A stretch of 64,000 nucleotides of DNA, from NCBI GenBank assembly GCA_031422295.1, contig JANOQM010000053.1, forward strand, positions 175,072 through 239,071. Direction: 5' to 3'. Shown here one piece after another: positions 36,117-43,454 of the stretch. The position numbers and the translations under genes are program-made. The notes under the pieces are model-generated. The model was not told where the DNA came from. It saw only the letters and a list, made by a program, of their open reading frames with translations, and made no database searches. The DNA is from JANOMH01 sp031422295 (GTDB lineage Bacteria; Pseudomonadota; Alphaproteobacteria; Rhodobacterales; Rhodobacteraceae). The first letter of the stretch is position 1. Each line of letters begins with the position of its first letter.

Positions 36117-36563
36117 ATGACATTGTCCCTGCTTATCCTGAACGGCCCTAACCTGAACCTGCTGGGCACGCGCCAGCCCGAGGTTTACGGGCGCACGACC
36201 TTGGCTGATATCGCGGTGCTGTGCCGCGCCAAAGCTGACACGCTGGGCGTGGCGTTGGATTTTGAACAATCCAACCATGAAGGCCGGTTGATTGACCTGA
36301 TCCATGCCGCCCGTGGCACCCATAATGGGATCATCATCAACGCCGGTGCCTATACCCACACGTCAATCGCCATCATGGATGCACTCAAATCTGTGGCCTT
36401 GCCGGTGGTTGAGCTGCATCTGTCCAATATCCATGCGCGCGAAAGCTATCGGCATCGCTCCTATATCGCGCCTATTGCCATTGGGCAGATTTGCGGCTTT
36501 GGAGCCGCGGGTTATCCGATGGCAATCGACGCCATGGTTGGCTGGCTGAAAGAAAACCCATGA
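36117..36563 (+). CDS. aroQ: Type II 3-dehydroquinate dehydratase
   Basis: 148-residue dodecameric enzyme of the shikimate pathway. Type II landmarks: LNGPNLNLLGTRQPEVYG, with the catalytic tyrosine at the YG end and nearby Arg, the INAGAYTHTS loop, and the histidine region VELHLSNIHARESYRHRS. No strong ribosome-binding site is seen; an AGGGATG further upstream lies in a short imperfect hairpin. Its TGA overlaps the ATG of the LuxR-type gene, so they share a transcript. Confidence 0.95.
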   Translation: MTLSLLILNGPNLNLLGTRQPEVYGRTTLADIAVLCRAKADTLGVALDFEQSNHEGRLIDLIHAARGTHNGIIINAGAYTHTSIAIMDALKSVALPVVELHLSNIHARESYRHRSYIAPIAIGQICGFGAAGYPMAIDAMVGWLKENP

Positions 36564-37321
36564 ATTCCAATGCCCTGACGACCTATCTTGAAGCACTGAC
36601 CAATGCCCAGTCAGTCGAAGAATTATGGGCTTTGCTGACCGAGAAAATGGCCGGTTTCGGGTTTGACCGGCTGATTTACGGCTTTACCCGCTACCGTTCT
36701 GGCGCATCTTTGGGCGATCCGCATGATTGGGTGGTTCTGACCAACCAACCCGAGAATTACATGAAGCTTTTCATCGATGAGGGGTTCTATTTTCATGCGC
36801 CGATGCTGAAATGGGCCCTGGAAAATGACGGCGCGTGTTCGTGGCGCTGGATGGATGATATGGCGCGCACCGATGGTTTCACGCCGTCCGAACGGCGGGT
36901 TGTCGAGTTTAACCGCAAGATGGGCGTGACCGCCGGATATACTGTAAGCTTTCGGTCGGTTTCTGTACGTTCCAAAGGGGCCATTGCGCTGACCGCCAAA
37001 CACGGGATGTCGCAGGATGCTGTCGAACAGGTCTGGGCGCGGCACGGCGACGAAATTCTGGTGATCAATAATGTCGCCCACCTCAAGATTCTGACCCTGC
37101 CCTACACCGGTGCCCGCCAACTGACCAAACGGCAGCGCGAAGTTCTGGAATGGGTCGGTGATGGCAAGACCACGCAGGATATTGCGTATTTGCTGGGCCT
37201 GACCGCCGCGACGATTGAAAAACACCTGCGCCTGGCACGCGAAGCGCTGGATGTGGAAACCACAGCCCAGGCGGTTCTGAAGGCCGCGTTTTACAATCAG
37301 ATGTTCATCATCGAGGCGTGA
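36560..37321 (+). CDS. LuxR-family regulator with autoinducer-binding domain (no luxI nearby)
   Basis: 253 residues: N-terminal autoinducer-binding domain (about 15-165) with the aromatic-rich pocket region YGFTRYRS, DPHDWVVLTNQPENYM, FHAPMLKWALEN and CSWRWMDD; C-terminal LuxR/GerE helix-turn-helix (LTKRQREVLEWVGDGKTTQDIAYLLGLTAATIEKHLRLAREAL region, about 192-235). No luxI synthase is visible anywhere in the window, so it is a candidate LuxR solo answering to another synthase or to exogenous signals. It is coupled to aroQ by ATGA overlap, an unexpected pairing. ATG 36560 is the overlap start. Confidence 0.88.
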   Translation: MNSNALTTYLEALTNAQSVEELWALLTEKMAGFGFDRLIYGFTRYRSGASLGDPHDWVVLTNQPENYMKLFIDEGFYFHAPMLKWALENDGACSWRWMDDMARTDGFTPSERRVVEFNRKMGVTAGYTVSFRSVSVRSKGAIALTAKHGMSQDAVEQVWARHGDEILVINNVAHLKILTLPYTGARQLTKRQREVLEWVGDGKTTQDIAYLLGLTAATIEKHLRLAREALDVETTAQAVLKAAFYNQMFIIEA

Positions 37322-37596
37322 TCCGCGCAACTTTGCGAAATCTGACGCCGCGTCCGACGATGCAAGGTTTCGCAAGGTAGGGTTTCCCTGACTACCGTGA
37401 CGCCGCGTCAGGTGGCACTAATCAGGTGTTCCGTGAGTGGTGGCCTAAGGCCAGGGAACAGCGGGTCAGAACCCTTGGAATTACAAGGATAACTGGTTCG
37501 TTCTGGGAATTTGGGCCGGAGCAATCCGGGCCGGGTAACCGGGGCTGGTAAGGTGGCGGCGTTTGCGCCAAGGCCCCCAGCACTTAGTAAGGCGCG
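37322..37596. other. Non-coding, structured region after the LuxR-type gene
   Basis: No gene is supported here. It holds an imperfect hairpin 10 bases after the luxR-type stop (CTTTGCGAAA 37331-37340 with TTTCGCAAGG 37368-37377), two TGACGC-N-GCGTC motifs (37343-37354 and 37398-37410), a palindrome TGGCCT-A-AGGCCA (37441-37453) flanked by TGTTCC/GGAACA, and further short hairpins. A candidate promoter, TTTGCG (37562-37567), 17 bases, TAGTAA (37585-37590), lies at its end. I recognise no tmRNA, 6S, RNase P or SRP RNA signature. Confidence 0.4.
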
Positions 37597-37710
37597 CTGC
37601 TCCCTGTCCCCATCCGGGATGCGCGTTTGTGACGGCAACGACGTGGCTCTCCCCTGCGTCGTTGACCTAGTACTAACGCCGCTCGCATTCCCCTGCGAGC
37701 GGCGTTTTTT
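37597..37710 (+). ncRNA. Candidate small RNA with repeated C-rich loops and own terminator
   Basis: Downstream of a TTTGCG-N17-TAGTAA promoter-like pair lies a stretch of about 114 bases with two strong hairpins: CAACGACG/CGTCGTTG (37636-37643 and 37657-37664; loop TGGCTCTCCCCTG) and a perfect 12-base terminator stem with loop TTCCCC followed by T6. A third C-rich stretch, GCTCCCTGTCCCC, is near the 5' end. Several unpaired UCCC-type segments that could pair with ribosome-binding sites are a feature of known alphaproteobacterial regulatory RNAs. The 5' end is a guess; the alternative is simply the 3' end of the aroQ-luxR transcript. Confidence 0.4.
37676..37710 (+). terminator. Strong rho-independent terminator
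   Basis: Stem ACGCCGCTCGCA / TGCGAGCGGCGT (12 perfect pairs), loop TTCCCC, then a run of six T. The T-run is only on the plus-strand side, so it ends rightward transcripts and is not the tsf terminator. Confidence 0.9.
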
Positions 37711-37743
37711 CAATAGCTTATCCGTTGGAGTTAATGTGTTAGA

Positions 37744-38619
37744 TTAACCTTGGGCGACTTTGGCAACCTCAGCGGCGAAATCCTCGACCACCTTGTCGAT
37801 GCCTTCGCCAACCTCCAGACGCACGAAACCTGTGATGGTCACGCCGGCCTCTTTCGCGGCTTGTTCGACGGTCAGGTCAGGGTTCACCACGAACGCTTGC
37901 CCCAGCAATGTCACTTCGGCCATGAACTTCTGCATCCGGCCAATGATCATTTTCTCGATCACGGCTTCCGGCTTGCCGCTTTCGCGGGCGATATCCATCT
38001 GCACGCGCTTTTCGTTCTCGACAACGGCGGGGTCTAAATCGGCGGCAGACAGAGACGCGGGGTTGGCCGCGGCGACATGCATCGCGATTTGCTTGCCAAT
38101 GCCGTTATCTGTGCCGGTCAGGGCCACCAGCACACCGATTTTGCCCATGCCGTCAGCGGCGGCATTGTGGACGTAGCTGACCACGGTGTCACCCGTCAGG
38201 GTTTTCATCCGGCGCAGCGTCATGTTTTCGCCGATCTTGGCGATGGCATCGGTCAACATCACAGAAACCGGGGTACCAGCGACCTGCGATGCGGCCAAAG
38301 CCTCGACCGTATCAACCGCCAAGGCAGCGCCTGAAATCGCGCGAACCATGTCTTGGAAGGTGTTGTTTTTGGCTACAAAATCAGTTTCAGAGTTCACCTC
38401 GACGGCCACGCCGCGACCTGCCGAAACAGCCACGCCAACCAGCCCCTCGGCGGCGGTGCGCCCGGATTTCTTGGCCGCCTTGGCCAGCCCTTTGGTGCGC
38501 AGCCAATCGACGGCGGCATCCATGTTGCCATCGGTTTCGGTCAGCGCTTTTTTCGCGTCCATCATGCCTGCGCCTGTGGAATCGCGCAGTTCCTTGACCA
38601 TTGCAGCGGTGATCGACAT
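37744..38619 (-). CDS. tsf: Elongation factor Ts
   Basis: 291-residue guanine-nucleotide exchange factor for EF-Tu. N-terminal UBA-like module MSITAAMVKELRDSTGAGMMDAKKAL with the TDFV motif region (NSETDFVAKN) near 80, then the dimerisation core. Two adjacent ATGs exist; the second (38619) is 7 bases from AAGGAG and aligns with the family start, so it was chosen. It is 67 bases downstream of rpsB, the universal rpsB-tsf order. Confidence 0.95.
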   Translation of the reverse strand: MSITAAMVKELRDSTGAGMMDAKKALTETDGNMDAAVDWLRTKGLAKAAKKSGRTAAEGLVGVAVSAGRGVAVEVNSETDFVAKNNTFQDMVRAISGAALAVDTVEALAASQVAGTPVSVMLTDAIAKIGENMTLRRMKTLTGDTVVSYVHNAAADGMGKIGVLVALTGTDNGIGKQIAMHVAAANPASLSAADLDPAVVENEKRVQMDIARESGKPEAVIEKMIIGRMQKFMAEVTLLGQAFVVNPDLTVEQAAKEAGVTITGFVRLEVGEGIDKVVEDFAAEVAKVAQG

Positions 38620-38686
38620 CATCTGTCTCCTTAAATGGGTTTCGGGGGCGGGCTTAACCCGGCCCCCGTGTCAATTGCGTAACGGC

Positions 38687-39454
38687 TTAAAGTGCGGCGG
38701 CTTCTTCGGCCAACTGATCTTCGGCCAATTGCTCCATCGCGCCCATATCGACACCAGCCGCACCCAGTTGGGCGGACATGCCGTCAAGGGCGGCACGGGC
38801 AGCCAGATCGCAATACAGCTGGATCGCACGGGCCGCGTCGTCGTTGCCCGGGATGATGTAGTCGATGTTGGCGGGCGAGCAGTTGCTGTCGACGATGGCG
38901 ACAACTGGAATCCCTAACTTTTTCGCCTCGAGAATCGCCAACGCCTCTTTGTTCACGTCGATGACGAACAGCAGGTCAGGCACGCCGCCCATTTCGCGGA
39001 TGCCGCCGAGGGACGCTTGCAGTTTGGTCTGCTCACGCTCCATGCCCAGACGCTCTTTCTTGGTCATGCCGTCAAAGCCACGGGCCGCAGCTTCGTCGAT
39101 CTGTTTGAGCCGGTTGATCGACTGCGACACGGTCTGCCAGTTGGTCAATGTGCCGCCCAGCCAACGGTGGTTCATGTAGAATTGCGCCGACTTTTCAGCC
39201 GCATCCGCAATCCCCTTTTGCGCCTGGCGCTTGGTGCCGACGAACAGGATACGGCCGCCTTTGGCGACGGTATCGCGGATGACAGTCAGCGCTGCGTCCA
39301 GCAAGGGCACGGTCTGGGTCAGGTCAAGAATGTGGATACCGTTGCGCGAACCATAGATGAAATGCTCCATCCGGGGGTTCCAGCGCGCGGTCTGGTGGCC
39401 GAAGTGAACGCCAGCTTCCAAAAGCTGACGCATAGTGAACTCGGGAAGAGCCAT
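38687..39454 (-). CDS. rpsB: 30S ribosomal protein S2
   Basis: 255-residue ribosomal protein. Landmarks: LLEAGVHFGHQTARWNPRM (11-29), IHILDLTQTV, VGTKRQAQ, HRWLGGTLTNW and DLLFVIDVNKEALAI, LGIPVVAIVDSNCSP. Length and all blocks are normal. It is followed by tsf on the same strand. Upstream (39594-39571 on the minus strand) a TTGCAT-N17-TAATGG promoter-like pair can be seen. Confidence 0.97.
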   Translation of the reverse strand: MALPEFTMRQLLEAGVHFGHQTARWNPRMEHFIYGSRNGIHILDLTQTVPLLDAALTVIRDTVAKGGRILFVGTKRQAQKGIADAAEKSAQFYMNHRWLGGTLTNWQTVSQSINRLKQIDEAAARGFDGMTKKERLGMEREQTKLQASLGGIREMGGVPDLLFVIDVNKEALAILEAKKLGIPVVAIVDSNCSPANIDYIIPGNDDAARAIQLYCDLAARAALDGMSAQLGAAGVDMGAMEQLAEDQLAEEAAAL

Positions 39455-39570
39455 GGGGTCGTATCCTTTCCGGTTTATGCCACGACAAAGGAATTAGGGC
39501 GGTTGCCCCAACCGGTGGACATATTGGGATTTCTCCCCAACAGGCCCGCCTTCGTCTGCGAAGTGCGACG

Positions 39571-39599
39571 CCATTACTCTGTGCCTGCGCGCGATGCAA
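39571..39599 (-). promoter_or_regulatory. rpsB: Candidate rpsB-tsf promoter
   Basis: Minus-strand TTGCAT (39599-39594), a 17-base spacer and TAATGG (39576-39571) resemble a sigma-70 promoter. The transcript would have a leader of about 110 bases before the rpsB ATG at 39454, long enough for the S2 autoregulatory leader known in other bacteria. The -10 match is weak. Confidence 0.35.
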
Positions 39600-39602
39600 G
39601 CC

Positions 39603-40739
39603 CTACAGGAAGACCCGTTCAACAAACCAATACGCCCCGACAATCGCGATGAACACCGAGGCGGGGATGGCGATGATCCGGCGATACCAGTCGTTGCTGC
39701 CAAACCAAAAGCCGACCAGCGCAAATGCCACGGCGATAACGGCCAGTTGGCCCAGTTCGACGCCGACGTTAAAGCCGAGCAACGCGGGTATGAAATTATC
39801 CTCGGGCAGGCCGAATTCCGCCAGAACGCTGGCAAACCCCAGCCCGTGCAGCAGGCCAAAGCCGAACACAACGAAGGGTCGCCAGCGGCTAAGCCCGTTG
39901 GTAAAGATATTCTCAACCGCGACAAAAACGATGGACGCCGCAATCAGCGGCTCAACGATTGCGCCGGGGATCGACACATAGCCCGAGGCGGCCAGCGCCA
40001 GAGTGATCGTATGCGCCGCCGTAAAGGCGGTTACCTGTGCCAACAGGGGCCGCCACTGGGTCGACAGGAAAAACAACCCCAGCACGAACAGGATATGGTC
40101 CAGCCCTTTGGGCACGATATGGTCAAACCCGGTCGGGATGTAGCTAAAGAACGTGGCCCAGCCGCCCAGTTGGCCGCCCCCGGCCAAGGCAATGGGATCA
40201 CTCAGCGCCCCCGCCTCCAGATAACCATCATAGGGGTCGTCAACCGCCATTTGCCGGATCACCAGCGTGCCAAAGGCCGCGTCCCAGCCGATTTGCACCG
40301 ATGTCGCCCCGTCCGGAAGTGCGGCGGTGAATTGCAGAACCGAATTGCGGACCACCTCGACATCGCCGACCTCGGGGATAGAAACTGCGATCAGATCGGG
40401 GGTGATTGGGCCGGCATCGGTCTGAATGACAATCTTGCCCGCCATTTGCGGCCAATAGGCCCGAAACACCGCGTCGAATGCGGCGGGGTCCATTGCCCGC
40501 AGCCGGTCATATTCGACAGCCTGTGGTGACGAGTTTGTGTTCAGCAGCCCGTCCAGATTGACCCCAGCCACGAAAGCTTCCAGATTAGCCTGCGCATCAA
40601 AGACCAGCATGCCAGCGGTTTCGGTCATGTCCACAATGGCCGGGAATACTTCATGGGCCATGGCGGGCCGGTTCGGAATGAGGCCAGAGATGACCAGAAC
40701 AACCACCAGAGTTGCCCAGTATTTCAAGGACTTGAACAT
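39603..40739 (-). CDS. HupE/UreJ-family membrane protein
   Basis: 378 residues. Signal peptide (about 1-28, ending AMA-HEV), an extracytoplasmic beta-rich domain (about 30-175), then six or so membrane segments of the HupE/UreJ_2 type with the metal-motif-like TGFDHIVPKGLDHILFVLGLF (about 192-212) and AFTAAHTITLALA, LLHGLGFA. HupE relatives import nickel or cobalt; this two-domain version has no proven substrate. The ATG overlaps the ATG of the divergent DUF4198-like gene (CATG at 40737-40740). An AGGAAG ribosome-binding site, located inside the other gene, precedes it. Confidence 0.85.
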   Translation of the reverse strand: MFKSLKYWATLVVVLVISGLIPNRPAMAHEVFPAIVDMTETAGMLVFDAQANLEAFVAGVNLDGLLNTNSSPQAVEYDRLRAMDPAAFDAVFRAYWPQMAGKIVIQTDAGPITPDLIAVSIPEVGDVEVVRNSVLQFTAALPDGATSVQIGWDAAFGTLVIRQMAVDDPYDGYLEAGALSDPIALAGGGQLGGWATFFSYIPTGFDHIVPKGLDHILFVLGLFFLSTQWRPLLAQVTAFTAAHTITLALAASGYVSIPGAIVEPLIAASIVFVAVENIFTNGLSRWRPFVVFGFGLLHGLGFASVLAEFGLPEDNFIPALLGFNVGVELGQLAVIAVAFALVGFWFGSNDWYRRIIAIPASVFIAIVGAYWFVERVFL

Positions 40740-41538
40740 GAGACACTTCCTATACGCGATTGCTTTTATGGCTTCACCGGCACTGGGGCACGAGTTCTGG
40801 CTGGACCCTTTGGCCTATCAGGGCCCGGCCGACTCTATTTTGGCGGCCAGTATTGTCAACGGCCAGAATTTTGAAGGCGCGCAGATTTCATATTTTCCGC
40901 AACGCTTTACCCGGTTCGATGTGATCCTGGGGGCGTCCATCGTCCCCGTTGAAGGCCGCATTGGCAGCAGCCCGGCCCTGCTGGCCCCGCCATTGGGCGA
41001 AGGCCTGCATGTGGTGGTCTATCAATCCACCGATGCGGCGGTGAATTACGAAGCATTCGAGAATTTCGCGCGCTTTGCCGGGCATAAGGGTTTTGTGGGT
41101 TACGAACAGGCCCACACTGATCGCGGCCTGCCGATGACCAATTTCAACGAGGTGTACAGCCGCTACGTCAAAACCCTGATCGGTGTGGGCACCAGCGCCG
41201 GGGCTGATGCCCGCGTCGGGCTGGAGACTGAATTGGTGGCGCTGGACAATCCCTATACCGATAATGTGTCGGCGGGGATGCGCATTCAGTTGTTCTATGG
41301 CGATGCAGTCCGCGCCAATACCCAGATTGAGGTGTTTGAAAAGCCGCTGGAAACCGCCGAAACCCCGGTGCTGTACACCACCAATGCAGATGGCGTTGCC
41401 ACCATTCAGGTCCGCCCCGGACATGAATATCTGGTCAATGCGGTGGTGTTGCGTGAACCCGATGCCGCCAAGGCCGCCGCATTTGATGCGGTCTGGGAAA
41501 CGCTTTGGGCCTCGATGACTTTTGCCATACCAGATTGA
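40738..41538 (+). CDS. DUF4198-like secreted protein
   Basis: 266 residues. A short signal peptide (MRHFLYAIAFMASPALG) leads to HEFWLDPLAYQ, the histidine-led start typical of DUF4198/NikM-like periplasmic proteins, followed by beta-rich domains ending with DGVATIQVRPGHEYLVNAVVLR (late beta-sandwich). Such proteins often sit beside nickel/cobalt permeases, which fits the divergent HupE-like neighbour. AAGGA lies 7 bases before the ATG, inside the neighbour's coding region. Function as a metal-uptake accessory is inference. Confidence 0.8.
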   Translation: MRHFLYAIAFMASPALGHEFWLDPLAYQGPADSILAASIVNGQNFEGAQISYFPQRFTRFDVILGASIVPVEGRIGSSPALLAPPLGEGLHVVVYQSTDAAVNYEAFENFARFAGHKGFVGYEQAHTDRGLPMTNFNEVYSRYVKTLIGVGTSAGADARVGLETELVALDNPYTDNVSAGMRIQLFYGDAVRANTQIEVFEKPLETAETPVLYTTNADGVATIQVRPGHEYLVNAVVLREPDAAKAAAFDAVWETLWASMTFAIPD

Positions 41539-41570
41539 CCCCACCCCTGCCCTGCGCCATGACGCGGGGC

Positions 41571-42461
41571 ATGACCAAACCAGACATCATCTGCATCGGA
41601 TCGGTCCTGTGGGACATTATAGGTCGCACGCCAGCGCAGATGCGCATGGGGGCTGACGTGCCCGGTCGGATTACCCGCCTGCCCGGTGGTGTGGCGATGA
41701 ATATCGCCATGACATTGCGCCGTTTCGGCATGACCCCGGCCCTGCTGACCGCGATTGGCCGTGACCCCGAGGGCGAGGAGTTGATTGCCGAGGCCGGGCG
41801 CATGGGCCTGATCACAGCACATGTCTACCGGTCCGATGACCTGCCCACCGACATCTATATGGCGATTGAAGGGGCGGGCGGGCTGGTCGCCGCGATTGCC
41901 GATGCGCATTCGCTGGAAAAGGCCGGGGCCAAGATTTTGCGCCCTCTTAGTGACGGGTCATTGGGCACAACAGATGCACCATGGTCCGGCCCGGTGGCGC
42001 TGGACGGTAATCTGACACCCGACTTGTTGCAGGATATTGCCCGTTCACCGCTGTTCGCCCGCGCCGATCTGCGCGTCGCCCCGGCGTCACCGGGCAAGGC
42101 CGAACGGCTGCTGGCCCTGCTTGGCCACCCGTCCGCCACCTTATATGTGAACCTTGAAGAGGCGGGGTTGCTGTGCCAGACCAAATTTGCCGATGCTGAG
42201 ACCGCCGCGCTGGGGCTGGTCCGGCGCGGTGCGCACCGCGCCATGGTCACCGATGGCGGACGCGCGGCCAGTGAGGCCACACAGTCCGGCGTGTCCACTA
42301 TGACCCCACCGTTGGTGCAGGTCGCCCGGGTCACTGGCGCTGGCGATACGTTCATGGCTGCACATATCGCATCCGAGGCACAGGGCATGACGCCCGCCGC
42401 TGCGATGACCCGGGCGCTGGACGCCGCCGCCACCTTTGTTTCCGGAGAATCGCCGCTATGA
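41571..42461 (+). CDS. psuK: PfkB-family kinase, probable pseudouridine kinase
   Basis: 296-residue ribokinase-like enzyme: N-terminal ICIGSVLWDIIGRT, LPGGVAMNIAMTLRRFG, TAIGRDPEGEELI and the C-terminal anion-hole motif VTGAGDTFMAAHIA. It is followed, with a 4-base overlap, by psuG, so it most likely phosphorylates pseudouridine to pseudouridine 5'-phosphate in nucleoside salvage. ATG 41571 or the in-frame ATG at 41559 could be the start; neither has a clear ribosome-binding site. Confidence 0.88.
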   Translation: MTKPDIICIGSVLWDIIGRTPAQMRMGADVPGRITRLPGGVAMNIAMTLRRFGMTPALLTAIGRDPEGEELIAEAGRMGLITAHVYRSDDLPTDIYMAIEGAGGLVAAIADAHSLEKAGAKILRPLSDGSLGTTDAPWSGPVALDGNLTPDLLQDIARSPLFARADLRVAPASPGKAERLLALLGHPSATLYVNLEEAGLLCQTKFADAETAALGLVRRGAHRAMVTDGGRAASEATQSGVSTMTPPLVQVARVTGAGDTFMAAHIASEAQGMTPAAAMTRALDAAATFVSGESPL

Positions 42462-43375
42462 TCCGCCTTGCCTATTCCCCCGAAGTGGCCGCCGCCCGGT
42501 CTGCCGGCACCGCCATCGTCGCGCTGGAAAGCACGATTATCACTCACGGCATGCCCTATCCGCAAAACGTGGCAACCGCCCGCCTGGTCGAGGCCGAAGT
42601 GCGCAGCCACGGGGCCACGCCTGCGACCATCGCCGTGCTGGACGGGGTCATTCACATCGGGCTGACGGATGCCGAACTGGAATCTTTGGGCCAGGCGCAG
42701 AATGTCGCCAAATTATCCCGCGCCGATCTGGCCGCCTGTCTGGCCGCTGGCCAAACCGGGGCCACGACGGTGGCCGCCACAATGATCTGCGCCCGGCTGG
42801 CCGGAATTGCGGTCTTTGCCACCGGCGGCATTGGCGGCGTGCATCGCGGGGCGGAAACGAGTTTTGATATTTCTGCTGACCTGCAGGAACTGGCCCAAAC
42901 TGCCGTGACAGTGGTGGCGGCCGGGGCCAAGGCGATATTGGACCTGCCTAAAACCTACGAAGTGCTGGAAACCCTTGGCGTTCCAGTGATCTGCTACGGC
43001 CAGGATATGCTGCCCGCATTCTGGTCAGCGACATCAGACATCACGGCGCCGCTGCGGATGGATTCAGCGGTGCAAATAGCCGCTGCACACCAGATGCGCC
43101 AGGCACTCGGGCTGCCCGGCGGGCAGTTGGTGGCCAACCCGATCCCGCTAGCCGACCAGATAGACGCCACAACGCTGGCCCCGCATATTGCGCAGGCCTT
43201 GGCCGAGGCATCTGCACAAGGTATTGCCGCCAAGGCGGTCACCCCGTTCCTTCTGCACCGGCTGTTTGAATTGACCCAAGGCCGGTCCCTGACCGCCAAT
43301 ATCGCGCTGGTGCTGAATAATGCCCGGCTTGCCGCCGCCATTGCCGTAGAACTGCGCAAACCGCCAGCAACCTGA
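42458..43375 (+). CDS. psuG: Pseudouridine-5'-phosphate glycosidase
   Basis: 305-residue enzyme cleaving the C-C glycosidic bond of pseudouridine 5'-phosphate to uracil and ribose 5-phosphate. Family motifs: VALESTIITHGMPYPQN with the catalytic glutamate (Glu24), VAKLSRADL with the active-site lysine near 88, TTVAATMICARLAGI, FATGGIGGVHRGAE and LDLPKTYEVLETLGVPV. Overlaps psuK by 4 bases; together they form the PsuK/PsuG pathway. Confidence 0.95.
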   Translation: MIRLAYSPEVAAARSAGTAIVALESTIITHGMPYPQNVATARLVEAEVRSHGATPATIAVLDGVIHIGLTDAELESLGQAQNVAKLSRADLAACLAAGQTGATTVAATMICARLAGIAVFATGGIGGVHRGAETSFDISADLQELAQTAVTVVAAGAKAILDLPKTYEVLETLGVPVICYGQDMLPAFWSATSDITAPLRMDSAVQIAAAHQMRQALGLPGGQLVANPIPLADQIDATTLAPHIAQALAEASAQGIAAKAVTPFLLHRLFELTQGRSLTANIALVLNNARLAAAIAVELRKPPAT

Positions 43376-43454
43376 GCCGGGCACGCGACCGTTCATTGAA
43401 CTGTCAAACAGCTTGGTTTAGATCAGCAGTCGATTGATCAACAAAGGTTTGCAT

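Noticed and set aside
37676..37710. Terminator at 37.7 kb as end of tsf
   Set aside because: The T-run is on the plus-strand side only; on the minus strand no T-run follows the stem.
37322..37710. Gap RNA as tmRNA, RNase P RNA, 6S or SRP RNA
   Set aside because: Hallmark sequences of these RNAs (for example GGAAAGTCCGGGC or the tmRNA acceptor end) are missing; GGAGCAATCCGG-type matches are coincidental.
37408..37713. 101-codon minus-strand and 78-codon plus-strand open frames in the 37.4-37.7 kb gap
   Set aside because: They run through hairpins and the terminator, have no ribosome-binding site and a protein composition unlike real genes.
39594..40529. 311-codon plus-strand open frame opposite the HupE-like gene
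   Set aside because: Antisense shadow rich in Gln/Arg/Asp; no ribosome-binding site or recognisable domain.
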